From positions 1 through 14,891 of the forward strand of contig CAMCHA010000011.1 of NCBI GenBank assembly GCA_945874515.1: a DNA stretch of 14,891 bases, in the 5' to 3' direction. Of this stretch, positions 7,083 to 14,823 are shown in pieces (positions within the stretch are counted from its first letter, which is position 1; every line of letters begins with the position of its first letter). The notes beneath the pieces were generated by a model. The model was given only the letters and a program-made list of their open reading frames with translations, was not told where the DNA came from and did no database searches. Origin of the DNA: Asaia bogorensis. Lineage in GTDB: Bacteria > Pseudomonadota > Alphaproteobacteria > Acetobacterales > Acetobacteraceae. The position numbers and the translations under genes are program-made.

Positions 7083-7741
7083 GCATGGAAGCCAAGGAAA
7101 TCATCGCGCGCCGCGTGGCGCTTGAATTGCGCGACAATACCCTGGTCAATCTTGGCATAGGCTTGCCGACCCTGGTGGCGCGCTATATCCCCGCGGGCAT
7201 CAGGGTTCATTTCCAAAGCGAAAACGGGATCATCGGCTTTGGTGCGCCACCGCCCGAAGGCATGGAAGACCCCAACCTGACCGATGCCGGCGGCGGCTTC
7301 ATTTCCGCCATGCCGGGCGCGGCATCCTTCGACAGCGCCATGAGCTTCATGCTGATCCGCGGTGGGCATCTGGACATGACTGTGCTTGGCGGGTTGCAGG
7401 TGAATGCGCGGGGGCAGCTCGCGAATTGGATGGTGCCCGGCAAGCTTGTGCCGGGCATGGGCGGTGCCATGGACCTGGTTGCCGGTGCGCGCCGCGTGGT
7501 GGTGGCGATGCAGCACGTCGCCAAGGGCGAAAGCAAGATCGTACCTGAATTGACGCTTCCGCCCACTGCGGCAAGACCCGTGACACTGGTAGTGACGGAC
7601 CTCGCGGTGCTGGAACCATCAGCGCAAGGCCTGATCCTGAAGGAACGCGCGCCGGGCGTCAGCGTTGAAGCGGTCCGCGCCGCAACCGCTGCGCCGCTGA
7701 TCATCCACGGAGACGTGCCTGAAATGGCGCTCACGCCCTGA
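7079..7741 (+). CDS. atoA: Acetoacetate/3-oxoacid CoA-transferase, beta subunit
   Basis: A 220-residue beta subunit carrying the catalytic glutamate of the CoA-transferase: QSENG at 46-50 gives Glu48, which forms the glutamyl-CoA intermediate in this family. Other AtoA-type segments are [14 protein letters not shown] (23-36), [11 protein letters not shown] (about 80-90), GGLQVN (102-107) and [16 protein letters not shown] (about 118-133). The start overlaps the atoD stop by 4 bp (ATGA), indicating translational coupling; TGGAG lies about nine bases upstream. A second ATG two codons later is a weaker alternative. With AtoD it would turn acetoacetate plus acetyl-CoA into acetoacetyl-CoA plus acetate, feeding acetate to the acyltransferase and kinase encoded downstream. 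Confidence 0.92.
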   Translation: MSMEAKEIIARRVALELRDNTLVNLGIGLPTLVARYIPAGIRVHFQSENGIIGFGAPPPEGMEDPNLTDAGGGFISAMPGAASFDSAMSFMLIRGGHLDMTVLGGLQVNARGQLANWMVPGKLVPGMGGAMDLVAGARRVVVAMQHVAKGESKIVPELTLPPTAARPVTLVVTDLAVLEPSAQGLILKERAPGVSVEAVRAATAAPLIIHGDVPEMALTP

Positions 7742-7757
7742 AAGACGGAGAACCCCC

Positions 7758-9185
7758 ATGCCGCCTTCCGATCTGATCGGCCATGGCTATGATGATCTTT
7801 CCATCGGCCAGACCGCAAGCCTTGAACGCATCTGCAAGGATAATGATCTTATTGTCTTCGCCCATGCTTCCGGCAATCTCAATCCACGGCATTTGCCGGG
7901 GCTCGCCGAAAAAGTGACTGGCGAAAAGCCGGTCGCACCTGCCATGTGGGGCGGTTCGCTTTTCTCTGCGCTGCTTGGCAATGTCCTGCCGGGGCCGGGC
8001 ACGGCCTATCTTCAGCAGACGCTTAATTTTCACAATCGGGTTTATCCGGGTGATGTGCTGACCGCGACAGTCACAGTGCGCGACAAGCGACCAGATCGCC
8101 GTGTGGATCTTGAATGTCGGCTTACCCGCAATGACGGTACCCTAATTGCTGATGGCGTGGCTGAGGTGAAGGCGCCGGCCATGAGCCTCAGGGCCGATGA
8201 CATCACCCTGCCAAGCCTTGCGCTACAAAAACGCGGTAAGATTGAACGCCTGCTCGCTGCGTGCGACGGCGTGCCCCCAATGCCGACCGCTGTCGTGGCG
8301 CCGACTGACCGAAACTCCCTTGGCGGCGCCTGGGAGGCAACGAAGGCCAGGCTGATCGAACCAATCCTGATCGGGCCGGAATCGCAAATCCGCGCAGTCG
8401 CAGCAGAAATCGGCTGGGATCTTGCCGATATACGCATCCTGGCAACACACGATGACCATGCCGCGGCCGCGCGCGCTGTCGCGCTGATTCACGAAGGCAG
8501 TGCAGCCGCTGTGATGAAGGGCAATATCCATTCCGATGAAGTGCTGAAGCATGTCACGAAGGGCGATGGGGGCCTGCGCGCCGGGCGGCGGATCAGCCAC
8601 GTTTTTGTCCTGGATGTTCCGGGCCGAGAAGGACCATTGCTGATTACCGATGCCGCCATCAATATCGCGCCTGACCTTATGACCAAGGCCGATATTATCC
8701 AGAATGCCATTGACCTGGCGCGCGCGATCGGCCTTGACCAGCCGCGTGTCGCCATTCTCTCCGCAGTGGAAACGGTCAATCCGGCCATACCCTCATCGCT
8801 GGATGCCGCCATCCTCTCCAAAATGGCCGAGCGTGGACAGATTAAGGGCGGCATTGTGGATGGTCCGCTCGCCATGGATAATGCCGTTGATATTGGAGCG
8901 GCGAAAACCAAGGGTATCGCTGGAATGGTTGCCGGCCATGCGGATGTGCTGGTTGTTCCCAATCTTGAAGCCGGCAATATGCTGGCGAAGCAACTTGTGT
9001 TTATGTCAGATGCCGATACGGGTGGCCTGGTTGTCGGTGCCAAGGCGCCGGTGATGTTGACCAGCCGCGCCGATGATGAGGATGCGCGGCTGATGTCGGC
9101 TGCATTGGCGGTGCTCTACAGCCATTGGATGCGTACCGGAAAGTGTCTGGCTTCCGCATGGCCAGTCCAAGTGACCGGGGCTTAA
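7758..9185 (+). CDS. MaoC-like hydratase / phosphate acetyl(butyryl)transferase fusion
   Basis: A 475-residue two-domain protein. Residues about 10-145 form a MaoC/PhaJ-like hotdog domain, with FAHASGNLNPRHL (34-46), MWGG and LPGPGTAYLQQTLNF. Residues about 155-465 form a phosphate acyltransferase (PTA/PTB) domain, with VMKGNIHSDEVLKHV, ITDAAINIAPDL and DGPLAMDNAVD motifs. The second half interconverts acyl-CoA plus phosphate with acyl-phosphate plus CoA. The first half is named enoyl-CoA hydratase in related fusions. Here the position of the catalytic Asp of the Asp-x4-His dyad is Asn40, while His45 is kept, and the usual HG before the MW motif is AP. Hydration may therefore be lost or changed. 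GGAG (7747-7750) lies seven bases before the ATG. It sits 16 nt after atoA and upstream of ackA, its functional partner. Confidence 0.9.
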   Translation: MPPSDLIGHGYDDLSIGQTASLERICKDNDLIVFAHASGNLNPRHLPGLAEKVTGEKPVAPAMWGGSLFSALLGNVLPGPGTAYLQQTLNFHNRVYPGDVLTATVTVRDKRPDRRVDLECRLTRNDGTLIADGVAEVKAPAMSLRADDITLPSLALQKRGKIERLLAACDGVPPMPTAVVAPTDRNSLGGAWEATKARLIEPILIGPESQIRAVAAEIGWDLADIRILATHDDHAAAARAVALIHEGSAAAVMKGNIHSDEVLKHVTKGDGGLRAGRRISHVFVLDVPGREGPLLITDAAINIAPDLMTKADIIQNAIDLARAIGLDQPRVAILSAVETVNPAIPSSLDAAILSKMAERGQIKGGIVDGPLAMDNAVDIGAAKTKGIAGMVAGHADVLVVPNLEAGNMLAKQLVFMSDADTGGLVVGAKAPVMLTSRADDEDARLMSAALAVLYSHWMRTGKCLASAWPVQVTGA

Positions 9186-9201
9186 GCTTTTCTCGGGCTG
9201 G

Positions 9202-9242
9202 GCTTGCCTCCTTCGGGCGGGCCACACGCCACAAATGCAAGC
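9202..9242 (+). repeat. Inverted repeat before ackA start
   Basis: GCTTGC (9202-9207) and GCAAGC (9237-9242) are perfect 6-bp complements around a 29-nt loop in the 69-nt gap before ackA. The right arm ends immediately before the ATG at 9243 and three bases before the weak ribosome site. It could lower ribosome access, but a long loop and short arms make chance likely. Confidence 0.25.
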
Positions 9243-9254
9243 ATGGGGTACTTC

Positions 9255-10481
9255 ATGAACGGCATTATCATGGTCCTGAATGCGGGGTCGTCTTCCCTGA
9301 AATTCGCCACTTATGAAGCCGCGGGCGCTGCACTCGCGCAGCTTCATGCCGGGCAGGTTGAGGGCATCGGCGCGACGCCGCATTTCGTGGCCCGGGATTC
9401 CAATGGCCTGAAAATCGCCGATGAGCTTTGGCCAGATGGCGGCGCACCAGCTGATCATGCCGCGGCGCTTAACGTCATCATCACCTGGCTGGAAGACCGG
9501 CTACCTGCCCCGGTTGTGGCCATCGGGCATCGTGTGGTGCATGGCGGGCCGGATTTTTCGGCACCCATACTGATTGATCTTGGTGCCATGGCGGAATTGC
9601 AGGCGCTTGTTCCGCTTGCACCACTGCATCAGCCGCATAATCTAGCCGGCATTACTGCCGCCGCGAAACGCTTTCGGGGTGTGCCGCAGGTTGCCTGTTT
9701 TGATACGGCGTTTCACCGCACGCAGCCCTTTGTCGCCGATACCTATGGCCTACCGCCTCAGTATCACGCGCAGGGTATCCGCCGCTTTGGCTTTCATGGC
9801 CTGTCTTATGAATACATCGCCGGGCGCATCGCCGCCGAGGACCCTGCCCTTGCCAAGGGCCGCCTTGTTGTTGCACATCTTGGCAATGGCTCATCGCTTT
9901 GCGCCATCGCCAATGGCCGCGCCCAGGCCAGCAGCATGGGTTTTACAGCGGTGGATGGTGTTCCCATGGGCACGCGCTGCGGCCAGCTTGATCCCGGTGT
10001 TGTGCTTCATCTTCTTGACAGCCTGGGCATGACAACCGCCGAAGTCACCCGGCTGATCTACAGCAATAGCGGTCTCAAGGGCATGTCAGGCATTTCGCAT
10101 GATGTGCGCGAAATTGAGGCCGCCGGAACTGCCGCTGCCGAAGGCGCGCTTGACTATTTCGCCTATCGCGTCCGGCGCGAAATCGCGTCACTTGCAGCCG
10201 CCATGGGCGGGATTGACGCTTTGATCTTCACGGCAGGCATTGGCGAAAATGCGCGCGCACTCCGTGCACGGATTTGCGAAGGGCTTGGCTTTCTCGGCAT
10301 TGCTCTGAACCCAGCGCTGAACAGCGCCAATGCCCCGGAGATCGCATCGGCAGATGCGAAGCTTCGCGTTCTGGTCCGCCGCACCGATGAGGAACGCATG
10401 ATCGCGGAACATACAATGGCAGTCGCCCTTGGCGGCCAGGACGTGTCGTATCGCCCGGCGTCCCAATCGGATGATGCGTGA
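9255..10481 (+). CDS. ackA: Acetate kinase family (acetate/propionate/butyrate kinase)
   Basis: A 408-residue cytosolic kinase interconverting ATP plus a short carboxylate with ADP plus acyl-phosphate. Family motifs run in order: VLNAGSSSLKF near the N-terminus, GHRVVHGG, ACFDTAFH, RRFGFHGLSYEYI, VAHLGNGSSLCAI, PMGTRCGQLDPG, GLKGMSGISHDVREI and IFTAGIGENA. I chose the ATG at 9255 because a weak GGGG lies 6-9 bases upstream and only 8 residues precede the NAGSSS motif, as in AckA proteins. ATGs at 9243 and 9270 and an upstream TTG at 9204 are in frame alternatives. It lies 69 nt after the phosphate acyltransferase gene; the pair makes a full acyl-CoA/acyl-phosphate/carboxylate shunt. Substrate chain length cannot be read from sequence. 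Confidence 0.93.
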   Translation: MNGIIMVLNAGSSSLKFATYEAAGAALAQLHAGQVEGIGATPHFVARDSNGLKIADELWPDGGAPADHAAALNVIITWLEDRLPAPVVAIGHRVVHGGPDFSAPILIDLGAMAELQALVPLAPLHQPHNLAGITAAAKRFRGVPQVACFDTAFHRTQPFVADTYGLPPQYHAQGIRRFGFHGLSYEYIAGRIAAEDPALAKGRLVVAHLGNGSSLCAIANGRAQASSMGFTAVDGVPMGTRCGQLDPGVVLHLLDSLGMTTAEVTRLIYSNSGLKGMSGISHDVREIEAAGTAAAEGALDYFAYRVRREIASLAAAMGGIDALIFTAGIGENARALRARICEGLGFLGIALNPALNSANAPEIASADAKLRVLVRRTDEERMIAEHTMAVALGGQDVSYRPASQSDDA

Positions 10482-10527
10482 ACGGCCGAAGCATCATGGC
10501 CGGCCCGCTTGGCGCGTGGCCATGATG
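10471..10527 (+). promoter_or_regulatory. Mutually exclusive hairpins between ackA and the phosphodiesterase-like gene
   Basis: Three complementary segments lie around the ackA stop: 1 = ATGATGC (10471-10477), 2 = CATCATGGCC (10492-10501, with a G before it) and 3 = GGCCATGATG (10518-10527). Segments 2 and 3 pair perfectly over 10 bp with a 16-nt loop. Segments 1 and 2 pair over 7 bp with a 13-nt loop that contains the ackA stop. A third option pairs CGGCC (10483-10487) with GGCCG (10498-10502). The 2:3 stem is followed by a pyrimidine-rich but not T-run stretch, so it is not a standard terminator. It ends 19 nt before the next ATG, which has no visible ribosome site. Confidence 0.5.
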
Positions 10528-10546
10528 TCTCTCTGTCGTCATTCCC

Positions 10547-11410
10547 ATGACTGATCAGAAGCTGCTTGTGACACTTGCGGCACTTGAAGCCTTTCTCCTA
10601 GCGCGTCGGCAGGGGCCGCCAGATCTGGACGCAGCAGTGCAAGCGGCCATGGTGAAACTCCACGGCGATGCCGTACCTCACGCAATCGCGACCGCCGGCC
10701 ACGCGATTGCCCAGGCTGTTGAGGCCCATGGCGCCACTTTCCCGCCCGGAACCGAGCCCGCTTATCACGACCGGCATCACCAGGCTGAAGCGATCCTTGC
10801 TGCAGGCTGGCTTGGGACCGCTGCGGTGGATGCTGGCTTGATGTCCAGGTGCGCGGCGACATTGCTTATCCTTGCCATGGCGGGCCATGACCTGCTGCAT
10901 GACGGCACGCTCGGCGATACGGCAGGCGCGCTCGAAAGGCGTTCGGCGCTGCGCACAGATGCGCTGATCACCTTTCTTCCTACAACTGACAGGGTAGAAA
11001 TTTCGCGCCTCATCATGGCCACGACGCCTGAGGTGGAGGTGGGCGACCTGCCAGCAAGGCTCGCCCGCGAGGCGGATCTCTTCGCGAGCTTGACCCCAGG
11101 GCTTGGTTGGCGCCTCAGCCTTGCCCTGGCGGCGGAGATGGCGGCTGCTGGACTGCCGGGGGCCGATGCTATCGCCAGCCATGCCGGTCGCCTTGCCCTG
11201 CTGAAGCGCCTGCCCGAAATGACGCCTCCCGCCCAGACACTTGGTCTGGCTGCGGCACGCGCGGTGCAATTGGCCGCACTATGTCGCGCCGGCGGGGATA
11301 GCTGCGCCGAAACTGCCGCCGCAAATCTTGATGCCATGCCGTCAGAGGAGAATGCGCGCCTTTGGCACGCGGCACTGATCGCCCTTGGCTGGCCGGACCC
11401 CACCGCGTGA
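10547..11410 (+). CDS. HD-type protein resembling class I cyclic-nucleotide phosphodiesterases
   Basis: A 287-residue, probably cytosolic, helical protein. Metal-site motifs follow the order of class I (PDEase_I) enzymes: YHDRHH (73-78, His74), GHDLLHDGT (113-121, His114-Asp115, His118), LERR (129-132, where class I has LExHH) and READLFASLTP (175-184, Asp177, where class I has ADxSxP). This gives the His/His/Asp/Asp set that binds two metals. The protein is shorter than eukaryotic class I domains (about 330), and the substrate-specifying Gln is not identifiable. Predicted role, by inference: hydrolysis of a cyclic nucleotide, probably the one made by the cyclase whose GTG start overlaps its stop by 4 bp. 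No ribosome site is visible before the ATG; hairpins at 10471-10527 precede it. A generic HD hydrolase is the alternative. Confidence 0.7.
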   Translation: MTDQKLLVTLAALEAFLLARRQGPPDLDAAVQAAMVKLHGDAVPHAIATAGHAIAQAVEAHGATFPPGTEPAYHDRHHQAEAILAAGWLGTAAVDAGLMSRCAATLLILAMAGHDLLHDGTLGDTAGALERRSALRTDALITFLPTTDRVEISRLIMATTPEVEVGDLPARLAREADLFASLTPGLGWRLSLALAAEMAAAGLPGADAIASHAGRLALLKRLPEMTPPAQTLGLAAARAVQLAALCRAGGDSCAETAAANLDAMPSEENARLWHAALIALGWPDPTA

Positions 11411-13605
11411 CACGCCCTTTACGCGTCAGCTTTGCCATTACCATCCTGACGGCCTTCACTATTGTATTCGTCCTTGCCCTTGGGGCTGTGGTGCTTGCAT
11501 ATCGGCAAACAGGGGCACGCGCTGCGCTGGCCGCGGCAGAGCGGAGCCTGGCGCAAGCGGCCGATACGGCAGCAGCAAGCACGCGCGCCCTGATCAGACC
11601 AGTCATGGCGCTATCCGCTGTTTTGCCTGAATTCGCGCCTCTCACTGAGGGTCTCAATCCAGCCGCGAGCGATACCGCCGCCATGCTTGCGTTGCTGATC
11701 CATGAACCCGCCATTCAAATTATATCGGTAGGCCTGCCGGATGGCACATTGCGCCAGGTGATGCGCGTCGGGGCCTTGGCGAAGGAATATGCCGATGGCG
11801 CACCTGCACAAAGCGCCTTTGCGCTGCGTGAGATTCTGCATGGACAGACAAGCGAGAATTGGCATTTCCTTGATGCCGGATTGCAGCCCCTTGGTATGCT
11901 TGGGCGCGCAGCACGAAGCTTCACACCACGCCAGACGCAATGGTATTTGCAGGCGAGTGATGCCGCGGTGCATGTCTCCACGCTTTATGATCTCCCGCTG
12001 CTCGGTCGGCCCGGCATTTCGGTAAGCCGTCGCGTGCCTGGCTCTGGCGCTGTTGTAGCGTTGGACATGACGCTTGAAGGGCTGGTGGAATTCCTGGCCC
12101 GTCTGCGGACCACGCCGTCGAGTGTGCTTTTCCTTTTCACCCAGGACGGCATCATGATGGCGCATCAGCGGCCAGAGCTTGCCGTGCAACGCCTGGCGGA
12201 TGGCCGCACCGCCTGGACAACGCTCATGGCCAGCCCCGATCCGCTCATTCAAACGATTTGGCGGGAATATGCGCAAGGCGCGCTGCGTGTTGGGCAGACG
12301 ACGCAACTTTTGCCCGACGCAAGGCTTGTTTCAAGACTTGATTCGAGACTGGGGGCACACCGCGGCGCTGACCCGATGATACCAGCACCGACGGAAACCA
12401 TGCTGGTACGGCTTGAATCGGTTGCGGAACTCGCGGGGCCCAGTATGCTCGTTGCTGTGGCAGCCCCAATTGCCGATTTTACGCGACCCTTGGATATGGC
12501 TTTGAGTGAGGGCACGACCTGGGCGTTTTTCGCTTTGCTGCTTGGCCTTGGAGGCATCGGTGTGCTTGCGTGGCGTATATCACGCCCCTTGTCGCAATTG
12601 GCAAGAGAAGCAGATGCGATTGCGCGCCTTGATCTTGCTGCCCCCATCCACGTGCACAGCCACATCACGGAAATCGCACGACTGGCCAGCACCATGGATG
12701 GCATGAAATCAGCACTGCGCGTTTTTGGCGCTTATGTGCCGCGCAGCCTTGTGGCCAAGCTGATGGCTGAGGGTGATGCCGCAAAGCTGGGCGGCACGCG
12801 GCGCAGCATCAGTGTCATGTTCAGCGATGTCGAAGGCTTCACGACCCTGGCTGAAGACCTTCCGCCTGAGGAGCTTATGCACATTGCTTCCGCCTATTTC
12901 GAGGATCTCACGGTAGAATTGCTGCGCTGCCAAGCAACGATTGACAAATATATTGGTGATGCCGTGATGGCGCTTTGGAATGCGCCGCAGGATGATCTTT
13001 CCCATGCCAGTAATGCCTGTGAGGCAGCGCTGCGCGCGCGGCTATTGACCGAGAGGTTGTGCGAGCGATTTGCCGCGCGAGGTTGGCCCCGGCTGCATAC
13101 CCGATTTGGCGTCCATACCGGAGACGCCATCGTGGGAAATGTCGGCTCATCTGATCGCATGTCCTATACAGCGATTGGCAGCATGGTGAACCTTGCCTCG
13201 CGATTGGAGGGCATGAATAAGGCCTATGGATCCCAGATCCTGATTTCCGAAGCGACACGACGCGCGGCCGGCCATGTCTTCGTGAGCCGGCCGGTTGATC
13301 TGGTACTCGTGAAGGGTTCCGCTCAGCCGGTTGAGCTGCATGAATTGCTCGGCTATCTCATTGTGGATCGTCCCGAGGATACGCCCTTGGTTGCTCACCC
13401 CCGCCTGGTTGCCGGGCTGGCTGCTTGGCAAAAGATGATCAATGCTTATCGTGCCGGGCAGTTTGACACAGCATCGGCGGCGCTTGCCGATGCCGATCTG
13501 CCGCCAGATGATCATCTCGGCCGGCTCTATGCCGAACGCATCAGCGCCCTGCGCGCGGGTGCTCCCAAGGACTGGACACCCGTGACCCGCGCGATGATAA
13601 AATAA
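11407..13605 (+). CDS. Membrane-bound class III adenylate cyclase with sensor and HAMP domains
   Basis: A 732-residue inner-membrane cyclase expected to make cAMP. TM1 (about 8-31), a periplasmic region (about 32-365) resembling a Cache-type sensor, TM2 (about 372-390), HAMP (about 390-445), cyclase domain (about 465-640) and a helical tail. Metal Asp474 (FSDVEGF) and Asp518 (DKYIGDAVM) are present. Lys514 and Thr588 form the adenine-selecting pair typical of class IIIb cyclases, and Asn595 and Arg599 are the transition-state residues at the expected spacing. In the usual GDTVNLASR stretch the Asp is Ser, not a known catalytic position. I prefer the GTG at 11407, which overlaps the preceding stop (GTGA) and places TM1 at the N-terminus; a TTG at 11362 would add 15 polar residues. 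No ribosome site is visible, so translation is probably coupled to the phosphodiesterase-like gene. Confidence 0.9.
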   Translation: MTRPLRVSFAITILTAFTIVFVLALGAVVLAYRQTGARAALAAAERSLAQAADTAAASTRALIRPVMALSAVLPEFAPLTEGLNPAASDTAAMLALLIHEPAIQIISVGLPDGTLRQVMRVGALAKEYADGAPAQSAFALREILHGQTSENWHFLDAGLQPLGMLGRAARSFTPRQTQWYLQASDAAVHVSTLYDLPLLGRPGISVSRRVPGSGAVVALDMTLEGLVEFLARLRTTPSSVLFLFTQDGIMMAHQRPELAVQRLADGRTAWTTLMASPDPLIQTIWREYAQGALRVGQTTQLLPDARLVSRLDSRLGAHRGADPMIPAPTETMLVRLESVAELAGPSMLVAVAAPIADFTRPLDMALSEGTTWAFFALLLGLGGIGVLAWRISRPLSQLAREADAIARLDLAAPIHVHSHITEIARLASTMDGMKSALRVFGAYVPRSLVAKLMAEGDAAKLGGTRRSISVMFSDVEGFTTLAEDLPPEELMHIASAYFEDLTVELLRCQATIDKYIGDAVMALWNAPQDDLSHASNACEAALRARLLTERLCERFAARGWPRLHTRFGVHTGDAIVGNVGSSDRMSYTAIGSMVNLASRLEGMNKAYGSQILISEATRRAAGHVFVSRPVDLVLVKGSAQPVELHELLGYLIVDRPEDTPLVAHPRLVAGLAAWQKMINAYRAGQFDTASAALADADLPPDDHLGRLYAERISALRAGAPKDWTPVTRAMIK

Positions 13606-13609
13606 TCTG

Positions 13610-14641
13610 ATGACAGGGCCAGAACCACCGACAAGGAAGCGCATCAAACTTGCTTTGCAAGGCGGCGGCGCCCATGGCGCCTTCACCTGGGGTGTGCTTG
13701 ATCGGCTGCTGCGCGACCCGCGTCTTGAGGTTGAAGGCATTGTCGGGACGAGCGCCGGGGCGATGAATACCGCGCTGGTGGCGGATGGTTTGGCGGCAGG
13801 CGGGCCTGATCTTGCACGCCGCATGCTGACCGAATTTTGGAGCGGCGTAGGGAAGATGGCGGCAGCCGCGCCAGTTCAGCCCACGTCAATCGATCGGCTT
13901 TCCTCGCCAGGGACCATGCGCTTTTCACCGCTCTGGATGGCAACCGATGCGATGTTCAAGCTTTTCTCGCCCTATCAGCTCAATCCGCTCAACCAGAACC
14001 CTCTCCGGCAATTGCTGGAGGATCTGGTTGACTTTTCGCGCCTTCGCAAGGCCGAGCGGCCAGCGGCCTTTGTCTGTGCAACTAATGTTCTGAACGGACG
14101 TCTTAAGGTTTTTGCTCGTCATGAAATGAGTGCGGCGGCGGTCATGGCCTCCGGCTGTCTGCCACAGCTGTTTCAAGCGGTTGAGGTGGATGGAGAACAT
14201 TATTGGGATGGCGGTTATTCCGGAAATCCACCTATTTTTCCACTGATCTACATGGGCGGATGCCCGGATATCATCATCGTTCAGCTCAATCCCATCAATA
14301 TCCCGGCGGTGCCACGCGACATGCGGGCGATCATGGATCGCATCAATACGCTCGCCTTCAATTCATCATTGATGCGGGAAATGCGGATGATCCATTTCGT
14401 CACCCAGTTGATTGATCGCGGTGATCTTGACGGGGGGAAGTATCTGCGGCTTTTCATTCATTGCATTGATGCCGAGGAACAGCTCGCGGGACTCGACCCA
14501 TCCTCAAAGCTCAATGCTGCGCCGGGTTTTTTGGCTCATCTTTTTGACCTTGGGGTCGCCCAAGCTGAGGCGTTTCTCACCTCACATTTTGATGCCATCG
14601 GAGTTGCATCATCTACGGATATAGAGGCGAAGTTTTGTTGA
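13610..14641 (+). CDS. Patatin-like phospholipase family protein
   Basis: A 343-residue serine hydrolase of the patatin family, expected to cleave acyl esters of lipids (or possibly polyhydroxyalkanoate-related esters). The oxyanion loop LQGGGAHGAF (16-25), nucleophile elbow GTSAG (46-50, Ser48) and DGG (Asp200 in YWDGGYSGNPP) give the full Ser-Asp dyad. No signal peptide or membrane segment is visible, and there is no obvious cyclic-nucleotide-binding domain; about 110 residues after the core are unassigned. It starts 4 nt after the cyclase stop with no clear ribosome site, so it is co-transcribed and probably translated by reinitiation. Patatin-like proteins of this size are often found near 3-hydroxybutyrate genes in alphaproteobacteria, which would fit the upstream short-chain acyl genes; the substrate remains unknown. 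Confidence 0.88.
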   Translation: MTGPEPPTRKRIKLALQGGGAHGAFTWGVLDRLLRDPRLEVEGIVGTSAGAMNTALVADGLAAGGPDLARRMLTEFWSGVGKMAAAAPVQPTSIDRLSSPGTMRFSPLWMATDAMFKLFSPYQLNPLNQNPLRQLLEDLVDFSRLRKAERPAAFVCATNVLNGRLKVFARHEMSAAAVMASGCLPQLFQAVEVDGEHYWDGGYSGNPPIFPLIYMGGCPDIIIVQLNPINIPAVPRDMRAIMDRINTLAFNSSLMREMRMIHFVTQLIDRGDLDGGKYLRLFIHCIDAEEQLAGLDPSSKLNAAPGFLAHLFDLGVAQAEAFLTSHFDAIGVASSTDIEAKFC

Positions 14642-14823
14642 CCTTGCCCTTTCCGCTAAGTAGTGCAACAAAATTGTCATTGATATACCTGCTTCCAAAA
14701 CCACGAATTGTTGAATAAACTTAAAATCGAGAGCGAGTGGGCGTCACGCGGCTACCAAGTCGGATAGGCGGCGCTTTAATCTCAGCTTGAGGTGCTTTTT
14801 TGAGATGAAGAAGGAGTAAGAAC
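14642..14823 (+). promoter_or_regulatory. AT-rich leader of the last gene
   Basis: A 182-bp gap after the patatin gene, AT-rich around 14661-14730, so probably a promoter region; TAAAAT (14722-14727) could be a -10, but no matching -35 is at the right distance. ATCTCA (14779-14784) and TGAGAT (14801-14806) form a 6-bp inverted repeat with a 16-nt loop just before the ribosome site AAGGAG (14811-14816). No clear terminator for the patatin gene is visible. Confidence 0.4.

Noticed and set aside
11362..11406. TTG start 15 codons upstream for the cyclase
   Set aside because: Would overlap the previous gene by 49 bp and add a polar stretch before TM1; the GTG overlapping the stop by 4 bp is a better fit.
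10547..14641. CBASS or Pycsar anti-phage system
   Set aside because: The cyclase is a receptor-type class III enzyme with sensor and HAMP domains, there is no CD-NTase, and the patatin protein has no visible nucleotide-binding domain. Retained only as a speculative comparison in the findings.
14656..14672. PhaR-type binding site (AGTGCAACA) before the last gene
   Set aside because: Only one half resembles TGC/GCA-type PhaR sites; the partner half is missing, so it cannot support calling the next gene a phasin or PHA gene.
14779..14806. ATCTCA/TGAGAT inverted repeat as the patatin gene terminator
   Set aside because: The T-run lies in the loop, not after the stem, and the repeat abuts the next gene's ribosome site.
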